The notes under the pieces were generated by a model that did not search any database, was not told where the DNA came from, and saw only the letters and a program-made list of their open reading frames with translations. From Prevotella sp. CAG:891 (GTDB lineage Bacteria > Bacteroidota > Bacteroidia > Bacteroidales > Bacteroidaceae), in the NCBI GenBank assembly GCA_000437675.1, contig FR901809.1, forward strand, positions 1-31,200: 31,200 bases of DNA, given 5' to 3'. Shown piece by piece: positions 16,438 through 24,437 of the stretch. How positions within the stretch are numbered: position 1 is the stretch's first letter; each line of letters starts with the position of its first letter. The position numbers were made by a program, and so were the translations under genes.

Positions 16438-16573
16438 AAAGTGCTGATTTTCAGTAATTCCCCTATTGTTGAAAAAGTCTCGGAACTAAATCAAATTAGC
16501 TCGGAACTAATTTCAACTAGATCGGAACTAATTTTGACTAGCTCGGAACTAATTTTGACAATCGCGGAGCAAA
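16438..16573 (+). repeat. dispersed element with four 21-bp units (long copy)
   Basis: After AAAGTGCTGATTTTCAGTAA and an ATTGTTGAAA boundary, TCGGAACTA recurs at 16480, 16501, 16522 and 16543, exactly 21 bases apart. The typical unit is TAGCTCGGAACTAATTTT plus GAC. A degenerate fifth unit (CGCGGAGCAAATT) closes the array. The inner 13 bases, TAGCTCGGAACTA, form an imperfect palindrome. The same element, with two units and inverted, is at 5295-5386. Confidence 0.9.
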
Positions 16574-17013
16574 TTTGAAGAACAGGCCTAATCATAACTC
16601 AAGCAACTGAAAACAGACGGAATACCCTGATGTGTAATTTAATATAATTTCACCTTTCAAACAGATAGGCTATTAACATTTCCAACAAGAGCTTAGACGA
16701 AGTTCGAGAAATAAGAGCAGTTTTATTCTGCCATTATGAGCAACTATGAAACTATTTCTTATATGTATCCATATTTTTCAACACACCAAGCCTTTGTTTT
16801 AGAAAACGAAAGATGAATATGCAACAAACAGATACCGTTGAAATATCAACAATAAAATTAAATATAAATGATTGATAATCAAAGAATTAGGTCGATTTAT
16901 ATAAACGAATCAATCAACGTATCACATTCATTTTTCACTGAATATCCAACAAACATATTAAAGTATTAATAAAATATAGCAGGTTGATATTCAGTTTTAT
17001 TACCAAAAAACAC

Positions 17014-17021
17014 TACCTTTG
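17014..17021 (+). promoter_or_regulatory. -7 box of the rmlA promoter
   Basis: TACCTTTG fits TAnnTTTG, about 124 bases before the chosen rmlA start. A matching TTTG at the standard distance is not seen. Confidence 0.5.
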
Positions 17022-17144
17022 CTTTCGTGAAGTTAGGCTTTACTTCGAAACCACTGCATAAAGAAATACTTTTGACAGTCCGATTCGTAGTAAATGCTAA
17101 CAGACAACTCTATCCTAACTACCATTAACCCGAAAAATATAGCT

Positions 17145-18032
17145 ATGAAGGGAATCGTATTAGCCGGTGGAAGCGGTACACGTCTCTACCCCATTACAAA
17201 AGGCATTAGCAAGCAGCTTATCCCCATCTTCGATAAGCCAATGGTTTACTACCCCATTTCTGTATTGATGCTTGCGGGCATACGTGATATACTTATCATA
17301 TCTACCCCTCAGGACCTCCCCGGATTCCAACGCCTGCTTGGTGATGGTTCTGATTTTGGCGTGCACTTCGAGTATGCAGAGCAACCCTCTCCCGACGGCT
17401 TGGCACAGGCTTTCATCATTGGTAAAAAGTTCATCGGAGATGATAGTGTCTGCCTGGTTTTAGGCGATAACATTTTCCATGGTAGCAACTTTAAGCAGAT
17501 GCTGCAGGAAGCCGTTCAAACTGCAGAAAACAACCAAAAAGCTACTGTGTTCGGTTATCGCGTAAATGACCCTGAACGCTATGGAGTTGTTGAATTCAAT
17601 GACGAAGGTAAAGCCGTAAGTATTGAAGAAAAACCCCTACAGCCTAAATCAAACTACGCCGTCGTTGGTTTGTATTTCTACCCGAACGAAGTAGTCAAGG
17701 TTGCCAAGAACATCAAGCCCTCTGCTCGAGGAGAATTGGAAATTACTTCAGTCAACCAGTATTTCTTGGAAGAAAACAAACTGATGGTGCAAACCTTAGG
17801 CATTGGATTTGCATGGCTTGACACTGGTACGCACGACAGCTTGAGCGAAGCTTCAACATTCATCGAAGTAATCGAAAAACGTACCGGATTAAAAATTGCA
17901 TGTCTGGAAGGAATTGGCCTTAAAAACGGCTGGATTACACCTGAACATGTCAGAGAGTTGGCCAAACCAATGATTAAGAATCAATATGGACAATATCTAA
18001 TGAAATTGGCCGATCAAATAGAAAACAAATAA
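17145..18032 (+). CDS. rfbA: glucose-1-phosphate thymidylyltransferase
   Basis: First enzyme of dTDP-sugar synthesis, making dTDP-glucose from dTTP and glucose 1-phosphate for rhamnose and related surface sugars (RmlA/RfbA). The 295-residue protein has GIVLAGGSGTRLYPITKG at the N-terminus, KQLIPIFDKPMVYYP, LGDNIFHG, the EEKP motif and the AWLDTGTHDSL segment. The frame is open from 17094, but the ATG at 17145 (MKGIVLAGG) gives the standard N-terminus and length. The usual rfbB, rfbC and rfbD partners are absent here. It is flanked on both sides by repeat elements. Confidence 0.95.
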   Translation: MKGIVLAGGSGTRLYPITKGISKQLIPIFDKPMVYYPISVLMLAGIRDILIISTPQDLPGFQRLLGDGSDFGVHFEYAEQPSPDGLAQAFIIGKKFIGDDSVCLVLGDNIFHGSNFKQMLQEAVQTAENNQKATVFGYRVNDPERYGVVEFNDEGKAVSIEEKPLQPKSNYAVVGLYFYPNEVVKVAKNIKPSARGELEITSVNQYFLEENKLMVQTLGIGFAWLDTGTHDSLSEASTFIEVIEKRTGLKIACLEGIGLKNGWITPEHVRELAKPMIKNQYGQYLMKLADQIENK

Positions 18033-18067
18033 ACATTTGACAAAGAGTTTCTTGATATGTAGATATA

Positions 18068-18261
18068 GAAGTCGTCTAAACTTTTCTGACGAGGATTTGA
18101 TTTGGAGATTTATCTCTTCTAAATTCAATCTTCACCTTTCTTTTTGGCCGTTTTTTTGACCTTTCATCAGTCGTGTAGCTCGCTACACTCCTTCTTCAAG
18201 GTCCAAAAACGCCTCAAAAATTAAGGAAAATCTTGAATTTCATAAAAGTTCAGACGACTTC
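18068..18261. mobile_element. MITE-like element, 194 bp, imperfect palindrome
   Basis: The ends are inverted copies: GAAGTCGTCTAAACTTTT on the left and, read from the other side, GAAGTCGTCTGAACTTTT (17 of 18 match). Pairing continues inward (GCCGTTTTTTTGACCTT against GGCGTTTTTGGACCTT) to a central hairpin GTGTAGC-TC-GCTACAC. The element is flanked by ATA on both sides, a likely 3-bp target duplication. It has no coding capacity. The parent transposon is not in this window. Confidence 0.8.
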
Positions 18262-18412
18262 ATACTCAGAAACACATAGTAAACTGTGTGACTGAACAAA
18301 AGATTGGAAATATCACCTGAATTGGCAAAGCATTCATTCATGTGAAGTTCATCATCTACTTATCACCCGAACTCTTCCCGACATACTCTACCTAATATAT
18401 AGGGTAATTTGT

Positions 18413-18474
18413 AAAATAGCTCGATTCATTCACGTGGTGTACATAGCAAACACAGACGTACAGCCGGCTATTTT
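18413..18474. other. nested inverted repeats, possible structured RNA
   Basis: AAAATAGC (18413-18420) pairs with GCTATTTT (18467-18474). Inside, ACGT/ACGT and GTGT/ACAC pairs nest in order. It could be an RNA stem in the leader of the HAD gene, but the inner helices are only four base pairs. Confidence 0.25.
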
Positions 18475-18485
18475 CATAAAGTAAG

Positions 18486-18546
18486 GGTCAAAACAATTCA
18501 AAACCATCCTACACGAAGATGTTAGGCTTTTTGAATTGTTTTGACC
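18486..18546. repeat. 61-bp hairpin with perfect 18-bp arms
   Basis: GGTCAAAACAATTCAAAA (18486-18503) is the exact inverse of 18529-18546. The 25-base centre contains partial extra pairing (CCTA with TAGG). It lies 48 bases before the HAD gene start. There is no T-run, so it does not look like a normal terminator. Confidence 0.8.
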
Positions 18547-18594
18547 TACTACTAACTAGTTACTCATATTACACAACTAAACATTCAAAAGCGA

Positions 18595-19020
18595 GTGATA
18601 ATTGCAGTTGATTTCGACGGAACAATCGTTGAACATAAATATCCGGCCATCGGCAAGGAAATTCCTTTGGCCACAGTAACGCTTCGCCAACTTATCAAAG
18701 ATGGGCATAAGCTCATCTTGTGGACAGTTCGCGAAAATGAATTGTTAGACGATGCTGTAAAATGGTGTGAAGAGCGTGGCATTCATTTTTATGCTGTGAA
18801 TCAGGATATTGATGAGGACGCCAAAGACCATCAGGGTTTACATTGCTTTAGCCGTAAACCTAAAGCTCACATTTTCATTGACGACAGAAATGTAGGCGGA
18901 CTTCCCGACTGGGGAACAATCTACCAGCTGATTTCAAGAAAAATGACCCTTGAAAATTATCTGAAAAGCCAGTCGCATGAAGAATGCAAGCCTACGAAAA
19001 AATCGTGGTGGCCTTTCTAA
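18595..19020 (+). CDS. HAD superfamily phosphatase, BT0820-like
   Basis: A 141-residue HAD-type protein. The catalytic motif VDFDGTIV has D6 and D8, LILWTVRENE supplies the Thr of motif II, and HIFIDDRNVGGLPDW carries the metal-binding acidic pair. It resembles the BT0820 family of Bacteroides. The substrate is unknown. The start is a GTG: the next in-frame ATG would remove the catalytic loop, and the protein would begin with the typical IIAVDFDGT. It precedes the NAD(P)HX repair gene by 51 bases, suggesting an operon. Confidence 0.87.
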   Translation: MIIAVDFDGTIVEHKYPAIGKEIPLATVTLRQLIKDGHKLILWTVRENELLDDAVKWCEERGIHFYAVNQDIDEDAKDHQGLHCFSRKPKAHIFIDDRNVGGLPDWGTIYQLISRKMTLENYLKSQSHEECKPTKKSWWPF

Positions 19021-19071
19021 TGTCACTACGCTCATCTACACATCGCGCACAAACAAAGAAATTATTTAGCA

Positions 19072-20652
19072 ATGAAGCTACCCAATGCTCATCAAATGAG
19101 AGAGTTGGATGCTTACACCATCCAAAAAAACGAAATATCTTCATTGGAACTGATGGAAATTGCCGCTCGCGAAGTGGCCAATTTCATCTTTACCCATTAC
19201 GATAACAAAACACGCCCCACTACTATTTTTGCCGGACCTGGCAATAACGGTGGGGATGGGTTGGCTGTGGCCCGCATGATGAGCCACAAAGGTTATCAAA
19301 ACATTGAGGTTTTTCTTTTCAATACAAACAACACATTAAGCGAAGATTGTCAGGCCAACGCCATCCGGCTGCAAGAAGAATGTCCCGGAGTTAAGTTCAC
19401 CGAAGTGACCCAACAGTTCGAAGCCCCCAAACTCGAGAAGCATACACTCATTATCGACGCACTGTTTGGCACCGGGCTCAGCAAACCGTTGGGTGGAGGT
19501 TTTGCGGCCTTGGTTAAACTGATCAATGCCGCACAAACTGAAGTGCTCAGCATTGATATGCCTTCAGGTTTGATGTGTGAGGACAATACACTGAATTCGC
19601 CCTCGGCTATCGTTCGGGCCAGTGTCACTATCACAATCGGCCTTCCCAAACTGGCTCTGCTCCTTACAGATACACAACGCTTCGTCGGAAAATTATATAT
19701 AGCCGACTTGAATTACGAGCCGGAAAAAGTGAATGAACTGGACATCTGTTACAGCATAACCGAACGTGCAGATGTTAAGGCTATGCTGAAGGAACGTCCT
19801 TCGTTCGGACACAAAGGCACATTTGGCAATGCGCTGCTGATTGCTGGAAAATATGGTATGGGCGGAGCAGCTATTTTAGCGGCAAAAGCCTGCCTGCGAA
19901 TGGGAGTTGGCAAAATAACTGTGCATACTCCGAAACTTAACAACAACATTCTGCAAATAGCTGTACCTGAAGCTGTTTTATACCACGACAATGACGATGC
20001 TGTGTTCACAACTCCGGTCAGAAGTCACGATTTTCAGGCTGTAGCTATTGGTCCGGGCATTGGAACAGACAAGCGCACGGCATTAGCCTTTATTGAGCAG
20101 GTAAGTCACACTTCTTCGCCTTTACTTATTGATGCTGACGGAATAAACATATTGGGCGACCACAAAGGATGGATTTCACAAGTTCCGGCCAACACCATCT
20201 TTACTCCGCATGTCGGCGAAATGCAAAGACTAGGAATTTGCAACCCAGATTCATACAGCACTTTGCTTGAAGCCATGAATATGGCTCGCCGTCATAAGTT
20301 CTACATCATTCTTAAAGGACACTACACGGCAATATGCACACCGAAAGGCAAAGTTTACTTTAACTCTACGGGAAATTCGGGCATGGGAACAGCCGGTAGC
20401 GGCGATGTGCTGTCTGGCATCATTCTCTCATTATTAGCTCAGAATTATTCTATCGAAAAGGCTTGCCGTTTAGGCGTATATCTGCATGGTATGGCCGGCG
20501 ATTTGGCGGCTGAAAGCCTGACGGAATATTCATTGACCGCCTCCGACATCATTCGCTTTTTACCCAAAGCTATTCAGAAACTTCAATCTGAAACCTGCAT
20601 TGAGGTTCTGACAGGAACTTTTGCCATTGGCCAAAAACAGCGTTGGGCTTAA
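19072..20652 (+). CDS. nnr: bifunctional NAD(P)H-hydrate epimerase and ADP-dependent dehydratase
   Basis: A metabolite-repair enzyme that restores damaged hydrated NADH and NADPH. The N-terminal epimerase domain (YjeF_N, about 1-215) has the loop AGPGNNGGDGLAVAR at 54-68 and IDALFGTGLSKPL. The C-terminal ribokinase-like dehydratase domain (about 225-510) shows HKGTFGNALLIAGKYGMGGA, GPGIGTD, a TPHVGE segment and the nucleotide-binding NSGMGTAGSGDVLSG. At 526 residues it has the usual length for the fused protein. It follows the HAD gene and precedes the DUF4831 gene by 25 bases on the same strand. Confidence 0.95.
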   Translation: MKLPNAHQMRELDAYTIQKNEISSLELMEIAAREVANFIFTHYDNKTRPTTIFAGPGNNGGDGLAVARMMSHKGYQNIEVFLFNTNNTLSEDCQANAIRLQEECPGVKFTEVTQQFEAPKLEKHTLIIDALFGTGLSKPLGGGFAALVKLINAAQTEVLSIDMPSGLMCEDNTLNSPSAIVRASVTITIGLPKLALLLTDTQRFVGKLYIADLNYEPEKVNELDICYSITERADVKAMLKERPSFGHKGTFGNALLIAGKYGMGGAAILAAKACLRMGVGKITVHTPKLNNNILQIAVPEAVLYHDNDDAVFTTPVRSHDFQAVAIGPGIGTDKRTALAFIEQVSHTSSPLLIDADGINILGDHKGWISQVPANTIFTPHVGEMQRLGICNPDSYSTLLEAMNMARRHKFYIILKGHYTAICTPKGKVYFNSTGNSGMGTAGSGDVLSGIILSLLAQNYSIEKACRLGVYLHGMAGDLAAESLTEYSLTASDIIRFLPKAIQKLQSETCIEVLTGTFAIGQKQRWA

Positions 20653-20677
20653 AAGCACAAATATTTTACAACACCTA

Positions 20678-21778
20678 ATGAAGTTTCAACCTATGCACAA
20701 AATAATAAGCCGATTCACGTTATGGGCTGCTGCATCTCTGTTGGGAGTTTCTGCTATGGCCCAAACCGAAATCCATAAATACCAGCCAGGTATATCAGAG
20801 GCCGGCATAACTTACTTTCTGCCTAAAACGCAACTCCGCGTAGTGGTTACTGCTCAAAAAACTCATCACACGCCGGGTGAATTCTGCGATTACGCCGAAC
20901 GCTACTTGCGTCTTAAAAACGTGACGCAGACCCCCTATGATGAATGGAAAATCGAAAAAATTGAAATCGTACCTTACGGCGTTGCAGACAAAGACAAAGC
21001 ATTTACCATTAAGTTGAAGAGCAAAACTTCAGCTCCGTTGGTTGAACTTACCCCCGACGGCAGACTCACAGCTGTCAATGCAAAAGCTAAAGAAAGCGAC
21101 CCTACCTTGCCTACAACCAAGGTTATTAAGAGCGACAAGAAAACATTAAACGGTGCTGACTTTAAAACGGAAGAGATTCTGTCTGCCGGAAGTACATCGA
21201 AAATGGCTGAACTTACAGCCAACGAGATTTACGATATTCGCGAGAATAGAGCACTGCTTACCAAAGGACAGGCCGACTTTATGCCTAAGGATGGCGAACA
21301 GTTGCGCTTAATGCTGGCCAATCTTGACCAACAGGAAGAAGGTTTGCTGCAACTTTTCCGAGGAACGGATGTTAAGGAAACGCACATCCTTGCTTTCGAT
21401 ATAACCCCGACTCAGGATGTTGAAAAACTGCCTTTATTCAACTTCTCCAAGTATTTAGGTGTTGTTGATGCCGACGATCCTGCCGGAACCCCCGTATACG
21501 TAAGCATCAAGGATTTACAGACACTGCCAGCCGTTACGGCATCGACCGATAACAAGAAGAAAGAGGAACAGGATTTGCGCTACATTATTCCCAGTAGCGT
21601 AAAAGTGAACATTTTCTCTGACGAAAAGAAATACTTGAGTGCTTCTGTGCTCATGGCGCAGTTCGGACGCATTGAACATTTAGGCGGCAACCTTTTCAAC
21701 AAACAATTTTCTACTAGGGTATACTTATCACCCACAACGGGTAATATTACAGATATTGAATTAAACGAACCTGAATAA
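20678..21778 (+). CDS. exported DUF4831 protein
   Basis: A secreted protein of about 366 residues. A signal peptide ends at SLLGVSAMAQ. The mature part begins with YQPGISEAGITYFLPKTQLR and a PGEFCDYAERYL segment, the pattern I associate with DUF4831, a Bacteroidota family of unknown function. The frame is open into the preceding gene. The ATG at 20678 or at 20693 (MHKIISRF) both fit the signal peptide; I chose the first. It is probably co-transcribed with nnr upstream and the DUF721 gene 60 bases downstream. Confidence 0.82.
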   Translation: MKFQPMHKIISRFTLWAAASLLGVSAMAQTEIHKYQPGISEAGITYFLPKTQLRVVVTAQKTHHTPGEFCDYAERYLRLKNVTQTPYDEWKIEKIEIVPYGVADKDKAFTIKLKSKTSAPLVELTPDGRLTAVNAKAKESDPTLPTTKVIKSDKKTLNGADFKTEEILSAGSTSKMAELTANEIYDIRENRALLTKGQADFMPKDGEQLRLMLANLDQQEEGLLQLFRGTDVKETHILAFDITPTQDVEKLPLFNFSKYLGVVDADDPAGTPVYVSIKDLQTLPAVTASTDNKKKEEQDLRYIIPSSVKVNIFSDEKKYLSASVLMAQFGRIEHLGGNLFNKQFSTRVYLSPTTGNITDIELNEPE

Positions 21779-21838
21779 CTGTTGTAACTGCAGACGCAAT
21801 TACAAACGACAAACAGGTTCTGAAGTACTTTAGTATAT

Positions 21839-22129
21839 ATGGAACGTCGGAAAGAAGAAAGTATAGACAAAGTTCTATTACGCTTTTTAAGACAATCACA
21901 GCTGGAAACGCCACTTTACGAATATCGGCTCATTCAGTCCTGGGGCGATGTTGCAGGAAAAGCCGTTGAGCGTTACACCAAAGAATTAAAAATTTACAAC
22001 CAAGTTCTTTATGTGAGTCTGCGCTCTGCCACGATGCGCTCAGAACTGCTTATGAAACGTTCTGATTTAGTTAAGCAACTCAACCAGCACGTGGGCAGCA
22101 ACATCATTACTGACATTTGCTTTGTCTGA
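21839..22129 (+). CDS. DUF721 family protein (DciA-like)
   Basis: A 96-residue protein with the DUF721 core: an N-terminal basic segment (ERRKEESIDKVLLRFL), the SWGDVAG motif, then LYVSLRSATMRSELLMKRSDL. In other bacteria DUF721 proteins include DciA, which loads the replicative helicase, and many are encoded next to recF. Here it lies beside recF but converges on it. Whether it acts in helicase loading in this organism is inference. Confidence 0.85.
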   Translation: MERRKEESIDKVLLRFLRQSQLETPLYEYRLIQSWGDVAGKAVERYTKELKIYNQVLYVSLRSATMRSELLMKRSDLVKQLNQHVGSNIITDICFV

Positions 22130-22143
22130 ATGAAGTAAACTAT

Positions 22144-22196
22144 GAAGTCGTCTAAACTTTTCTGACGCAGATTTGATTTGGAAATTTATCTCTTCT
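22144..22196. repeat. one-ended fragment of the MITE-like element
   Basis: These 53 bases match 18068-18120 at 50 positions, starting with the same terminal GAAGTCGTCTAAACTTTTCT and ending TTTATCTCTTCT. The rest of the element, including the other end, is missing. It lies 14 bases after the DUF721 stop. Confidence 0.85.
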
Positions 22197-22230
22197 ATGT
22201 TTTACTTGCGACTTTAACAAAATCGGTATT

Positions 22231-22281
22231 GAAAAAAAATATCCCCGAATAGCAAGCGATAGGCTCAGCTATTCGGGGATA
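22231..22281 (-). terminator. rho-independent terminator of recF
   Basis: A perfect 13-bp stem, TATCCCCGAATAG (22240-22252) with CTATTCGGGGATA (22269-22281), has a 16-base loop. On the minus strand it is followed by eight T. It ends recF transcription and separates it from the converging DUF721 gene. Confidence 0.93.
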
Positions 22282-22330
22282 AATTGAATTTGCAAACTCA
22301 ATCGGAAACAAATGATGCATGAAGCATATA

Positions 22331-23428
22331 CTACTTCACCTCACCATTTTCGACAACAAAGAGTTTGTAATCGCGCTGCGTTGCAGCAAGCACTTGATCT
22401 AAATGTTCACGTCGGGTATCAGTAATAAATATCTGTCCGAACTCATTGCCCGATACATAATTTATGATTTGCTCTACCCTGTTCGAATCAAGTTTGTCAA
22501 ATATATCATCCAGCAAAAGCAAAGGAACCATTTTCTCTCCTTTGTTTTTCAAAAAAACGTATTGAGCCAACTTCATGGCTATAAAGTAAGTTTTTTGCTG
22601 TCCCTGCGAGGCTTCTCTTTTTACAGCAAAACCGTTGAGGGTTAAATCCAATTCGTCCTTATGAACTCCATGCAATGAATAACCAACAATGCGTTCACGC
22701 TGTCGCCAGTCACGGAGTTGTGACTGCAAATCGCCTCTTTCGCCATGACTTACGTATGACATGGCCACCTCTTCAGTTACATTGCCGGACAAACGTCTGT
22801 ATAAATCAAGGAATATAGGCTGAAATTCTTCAACAAAACGCTTGCGTTCATTATAAATAACTTCACCAGTTTCCGACATCATCGCTTCAATCACATCCAT
22901 CACAGCTTCGTCCGGTTCGGCTTCTTGCTTTAACAAGGTGTTTCGCTGTTTCAATGCACGCTCGTAGCGAATGAGCGAATCTAAATACACGGCATTATAT
23001 TGCATGATAACCATGTCCATAAAATGTCTCCGCTCTTCGCTTCCTCCCGTAATAAGCGCTGAATCAGCCGGAGCTATCATGACCAAGGGAATCTTGCCGA
23101 CATGTTCGGATATGCGCTTCACGTCCTTACCATCAATTTTCAAACGCTTACGAGCCCCTCTTTTCAAAGCACAACATACATGGTGCTGCGAATTCGATTC
23201 CGTTTCATAATCAGCCTCTAATATAAAGAAGTCTGATTGATGGTTTATGTTCAAAGCATCCTGAGCTGTTGCAAAACCTCGACAAAAAGACAAGTAATAA
23301 ATAGCATCAAGCACGTTCGACTTACCCATACCATTTGCCCCCACAAAACAGTTGACATTGGGAGAAAAGTCTAAAACAGAAAGCGGCAAATTTCGATAAT
23401 TAGTGATGGAGAGACATTTCAGTATCAT
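22331..23428 (-). CDS. recF: DNA replication and repair protein RecF
   Basis: An SMC-like ATPase that acts with RecO and RecR at single-strand gaps. The 365-residue protein has Walker A FVGANGMGKSN (GANGMGKS at 30-37), the ABC-type signature region SQGQQKTYFIAMKLA and Walker B PLLLLDDIFDKLD. A D-loop-like C-terminus (GQIFITDT) follows. The frame is open 34 codons further upstream, but the ATG at 23428 (MILKCLSITNYRN) is the normal RecF start. It stands alone on the minus strand, with its own promoter and terminator. Confidence 0.95.
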   Translation of the reverse strand: MILKCLSITNYRNLPLSVLDFSPNVNCFVGANGMGKSNVLDAIYYLSFCRGFATAQDALNINHQSDFFILEADYETESNSQHHVCCALKRGARKRLKIDGKDVKRISEHVGKIPLVMIAPADSALITGGSEERRHFMDMVIMQYNAVYLDSLIRYERALKQRNTLLKQEAEPDEAVMDVIEAMMSETGEVIYNERKRFVEEFQPIFLDLYRRLSGNVTEEVAMSYVSHGERGDLQSQLRDWRQRERIVGYSLHGVHKDELDLTLNGFAVKREASQGQQKTYFIAMKLAQYVFLKNKGEKMVPLLLLDDIFDKLDSNRVEQIINYVSGNEFGQIFITDTRREHLDQVLAATQRDYKLFVVENGEVK

Positions 23429-23552
23429 TATGCTGAAGAGATTGTTTGAAATAATACAAATGAAAGACAGTTGACCTAAGCAATTTCTACTCAAAACCTG
23501 CAAGAAGCAAGACCGCAGGAAATTGCACATTAAAATATTGCAACTATTTGAG

Positions 23553-23584
23553 CAAAATTACATTTTACACGCCATCCCAACAAC
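23553..23584 (-). promoter_or_regulatory. recF promoter
   Basis: On the minus strand TAATTTTG (23553-23560) fits TAnnTTTG. GTTG (23581-23584) lies 20 bases upstream, one base off TTTG. The leader would be about 115 bases. Confidence 0.5.
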
Positions 23585-23631
23585 TCTAAATGCCTAAATA
23601 TCTGAGATATACAAAAAAAAGTAGGGTTTAC

Positions 23632-23662
23632 TTTATCACTTAACAATAAAATTGTAAATTTG
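23632..23662 (+). promoter_or_regulatory. promoter of the TPR protein gene
   Basis: TTTA (23632-23635), 19 bases, then TAAATTTG (23655-23662). The -7 box matches fully. It lies about 38 bases before the ATG and diverges from the recF promoter. Confidence 0.65.
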
Positions 23663-23700
23663 CGGAGCATTTTTTCGATACTAAAAGAAACAAACATATT

Positions 23701-24408
23701 ATGAGCACTCAAAAAAAAGAACAATCTCTTGATGTTAACGAAACTTTGGCGAAGTCTGAAGCATTCGTGATTAAGTACAAAAAGCAAATCATTACGGCGC
23801 TTGTAGCTGCAGTGATCGGTGTAGGCGGAACATTGGCCTATATTTATGGCTATGCCAAACCTCGCGAAGAAAAAGCTCAAGAACTTCTGGGTGTTGTAAT
23901 GCAGAAGTATGTAATGACGCAAGACTTTGAGCATGCTTTGAAAGGTGAAGGTAAAACCCTCGGACTGATTGCCATCGCTGACAAGTACAGCTCAACGGAT
24001 GCAGGAAATATTGCCAAATATGAAGCTGGTATCTGCAACTTCAACTTGGGCAAAACCAAAGAAGCTATCAAATACCTTGAAGACTTCAGCGCACAGGACG
24101 ACGCTACGGTTTCAGCTCAGGCTCTTTACGCACTTGGAAACTGCTACGCAACCGACAAGCAATTTGACAAGGCTGTTTCAATCTTCAAGAAAGCTGCAGA
24201 AGCAACTTCTGTTCCTGCACTCTGTGCTGAATACTTGTTCCAGGCTGGCTTGATTCTTGAAAACCAAAAGAAGAACAATGAAGCTTTGGAAGTTTACCAA
24301 AACATCAAAAAGCAATACCCCACTGCACCTATGTGTGCTCAACAAGAACAGAATGGTGTTTTGCTTGATGCCGTTATCGACAAATACATCGAACGCTTGA
24401 GCAAGTAA
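23701..24408 (+). CDS. membrane-anchored tetratricopeptide repeat protein
   Basis: A 235-residue protein with a short basic cytoplasmic N-terminus, one membrane helix (about 29-50, ITALVAAVIGVGGTLAYIYG) and a periplasmic TPR region (about 95-225). The TPR units are seen in AKYEAGICNFNLGKTKEAIK, ALYALGNCYATDKQFDKAVS and LFQAGLILENQKKNNEALEV. Architecture resembles YfgM-like periplasmic chaperone partners, but that role is only a guess. It is followed by a large hairpin and then ribH. Confidence 0.85.
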   Translation: MSTQKKEQSLDVNETLAKSEAFVIKYKKQIITALVAAVIGVGGTLAYIYGYAKPREEKAQELLGVVMQKYVMTQDFEHALKGEGKTLGLIAIADKYSSTDAGNIAKYEAGICNFNLGKTKEAIKYLEDFSAQDDATVSAQALYALGNCYATDKQFDKAVSIFKKAAEATSVPALCAEYLFQAGLILENQKKNNEALEVYQNIKKQYPTAPMCAQQEQNGVLLDAVIDKYIERLSK

Positions 24409-24437
24409 TGCTTTAGCAATACATATACATCTATATT

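Larger units (their letters stand above)
16157..17144. other. 988-bp intergenic stretch between gdhA and rmlA
   Basis: It holds two hairpins ending gdhA, the long 21-bp repeat element (16438-16573), then about 430 bases of very AT-rich DNA before rmlA with one promoter-like box. Two tiny frames (16736-16816 and 16813-16875) overlap by ATGA but have no other support. No RNA gene is recognised. Confidence 0.6.
18033..18594. other. 562-bp intergenic stretch with MITE and hairpins
   Basis: It holds the 194-bp MITE-like element (18068-18261), an 8-bp inverted pair with nested shorter pairs (18413-18474), and an 18-bp perfect inverted repeat (18486-18546). I see no protein gene and no clear promoter for the HAD gene that follows. 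Confidence 0.7.

Noticed and set aside
16438..16573. CRISPR array
   Set aside because: The units are directly adjacent at 21 bp with no unique spacers, and there are no cas genes.
16736..16875. Two tiny overlapping frames (26 and 20 codons, ATGA overlap) before rmlA
   Set aside because: They are short, in very AT-rich DNA, with no promoter placed for them; the overlap can arise by chance.
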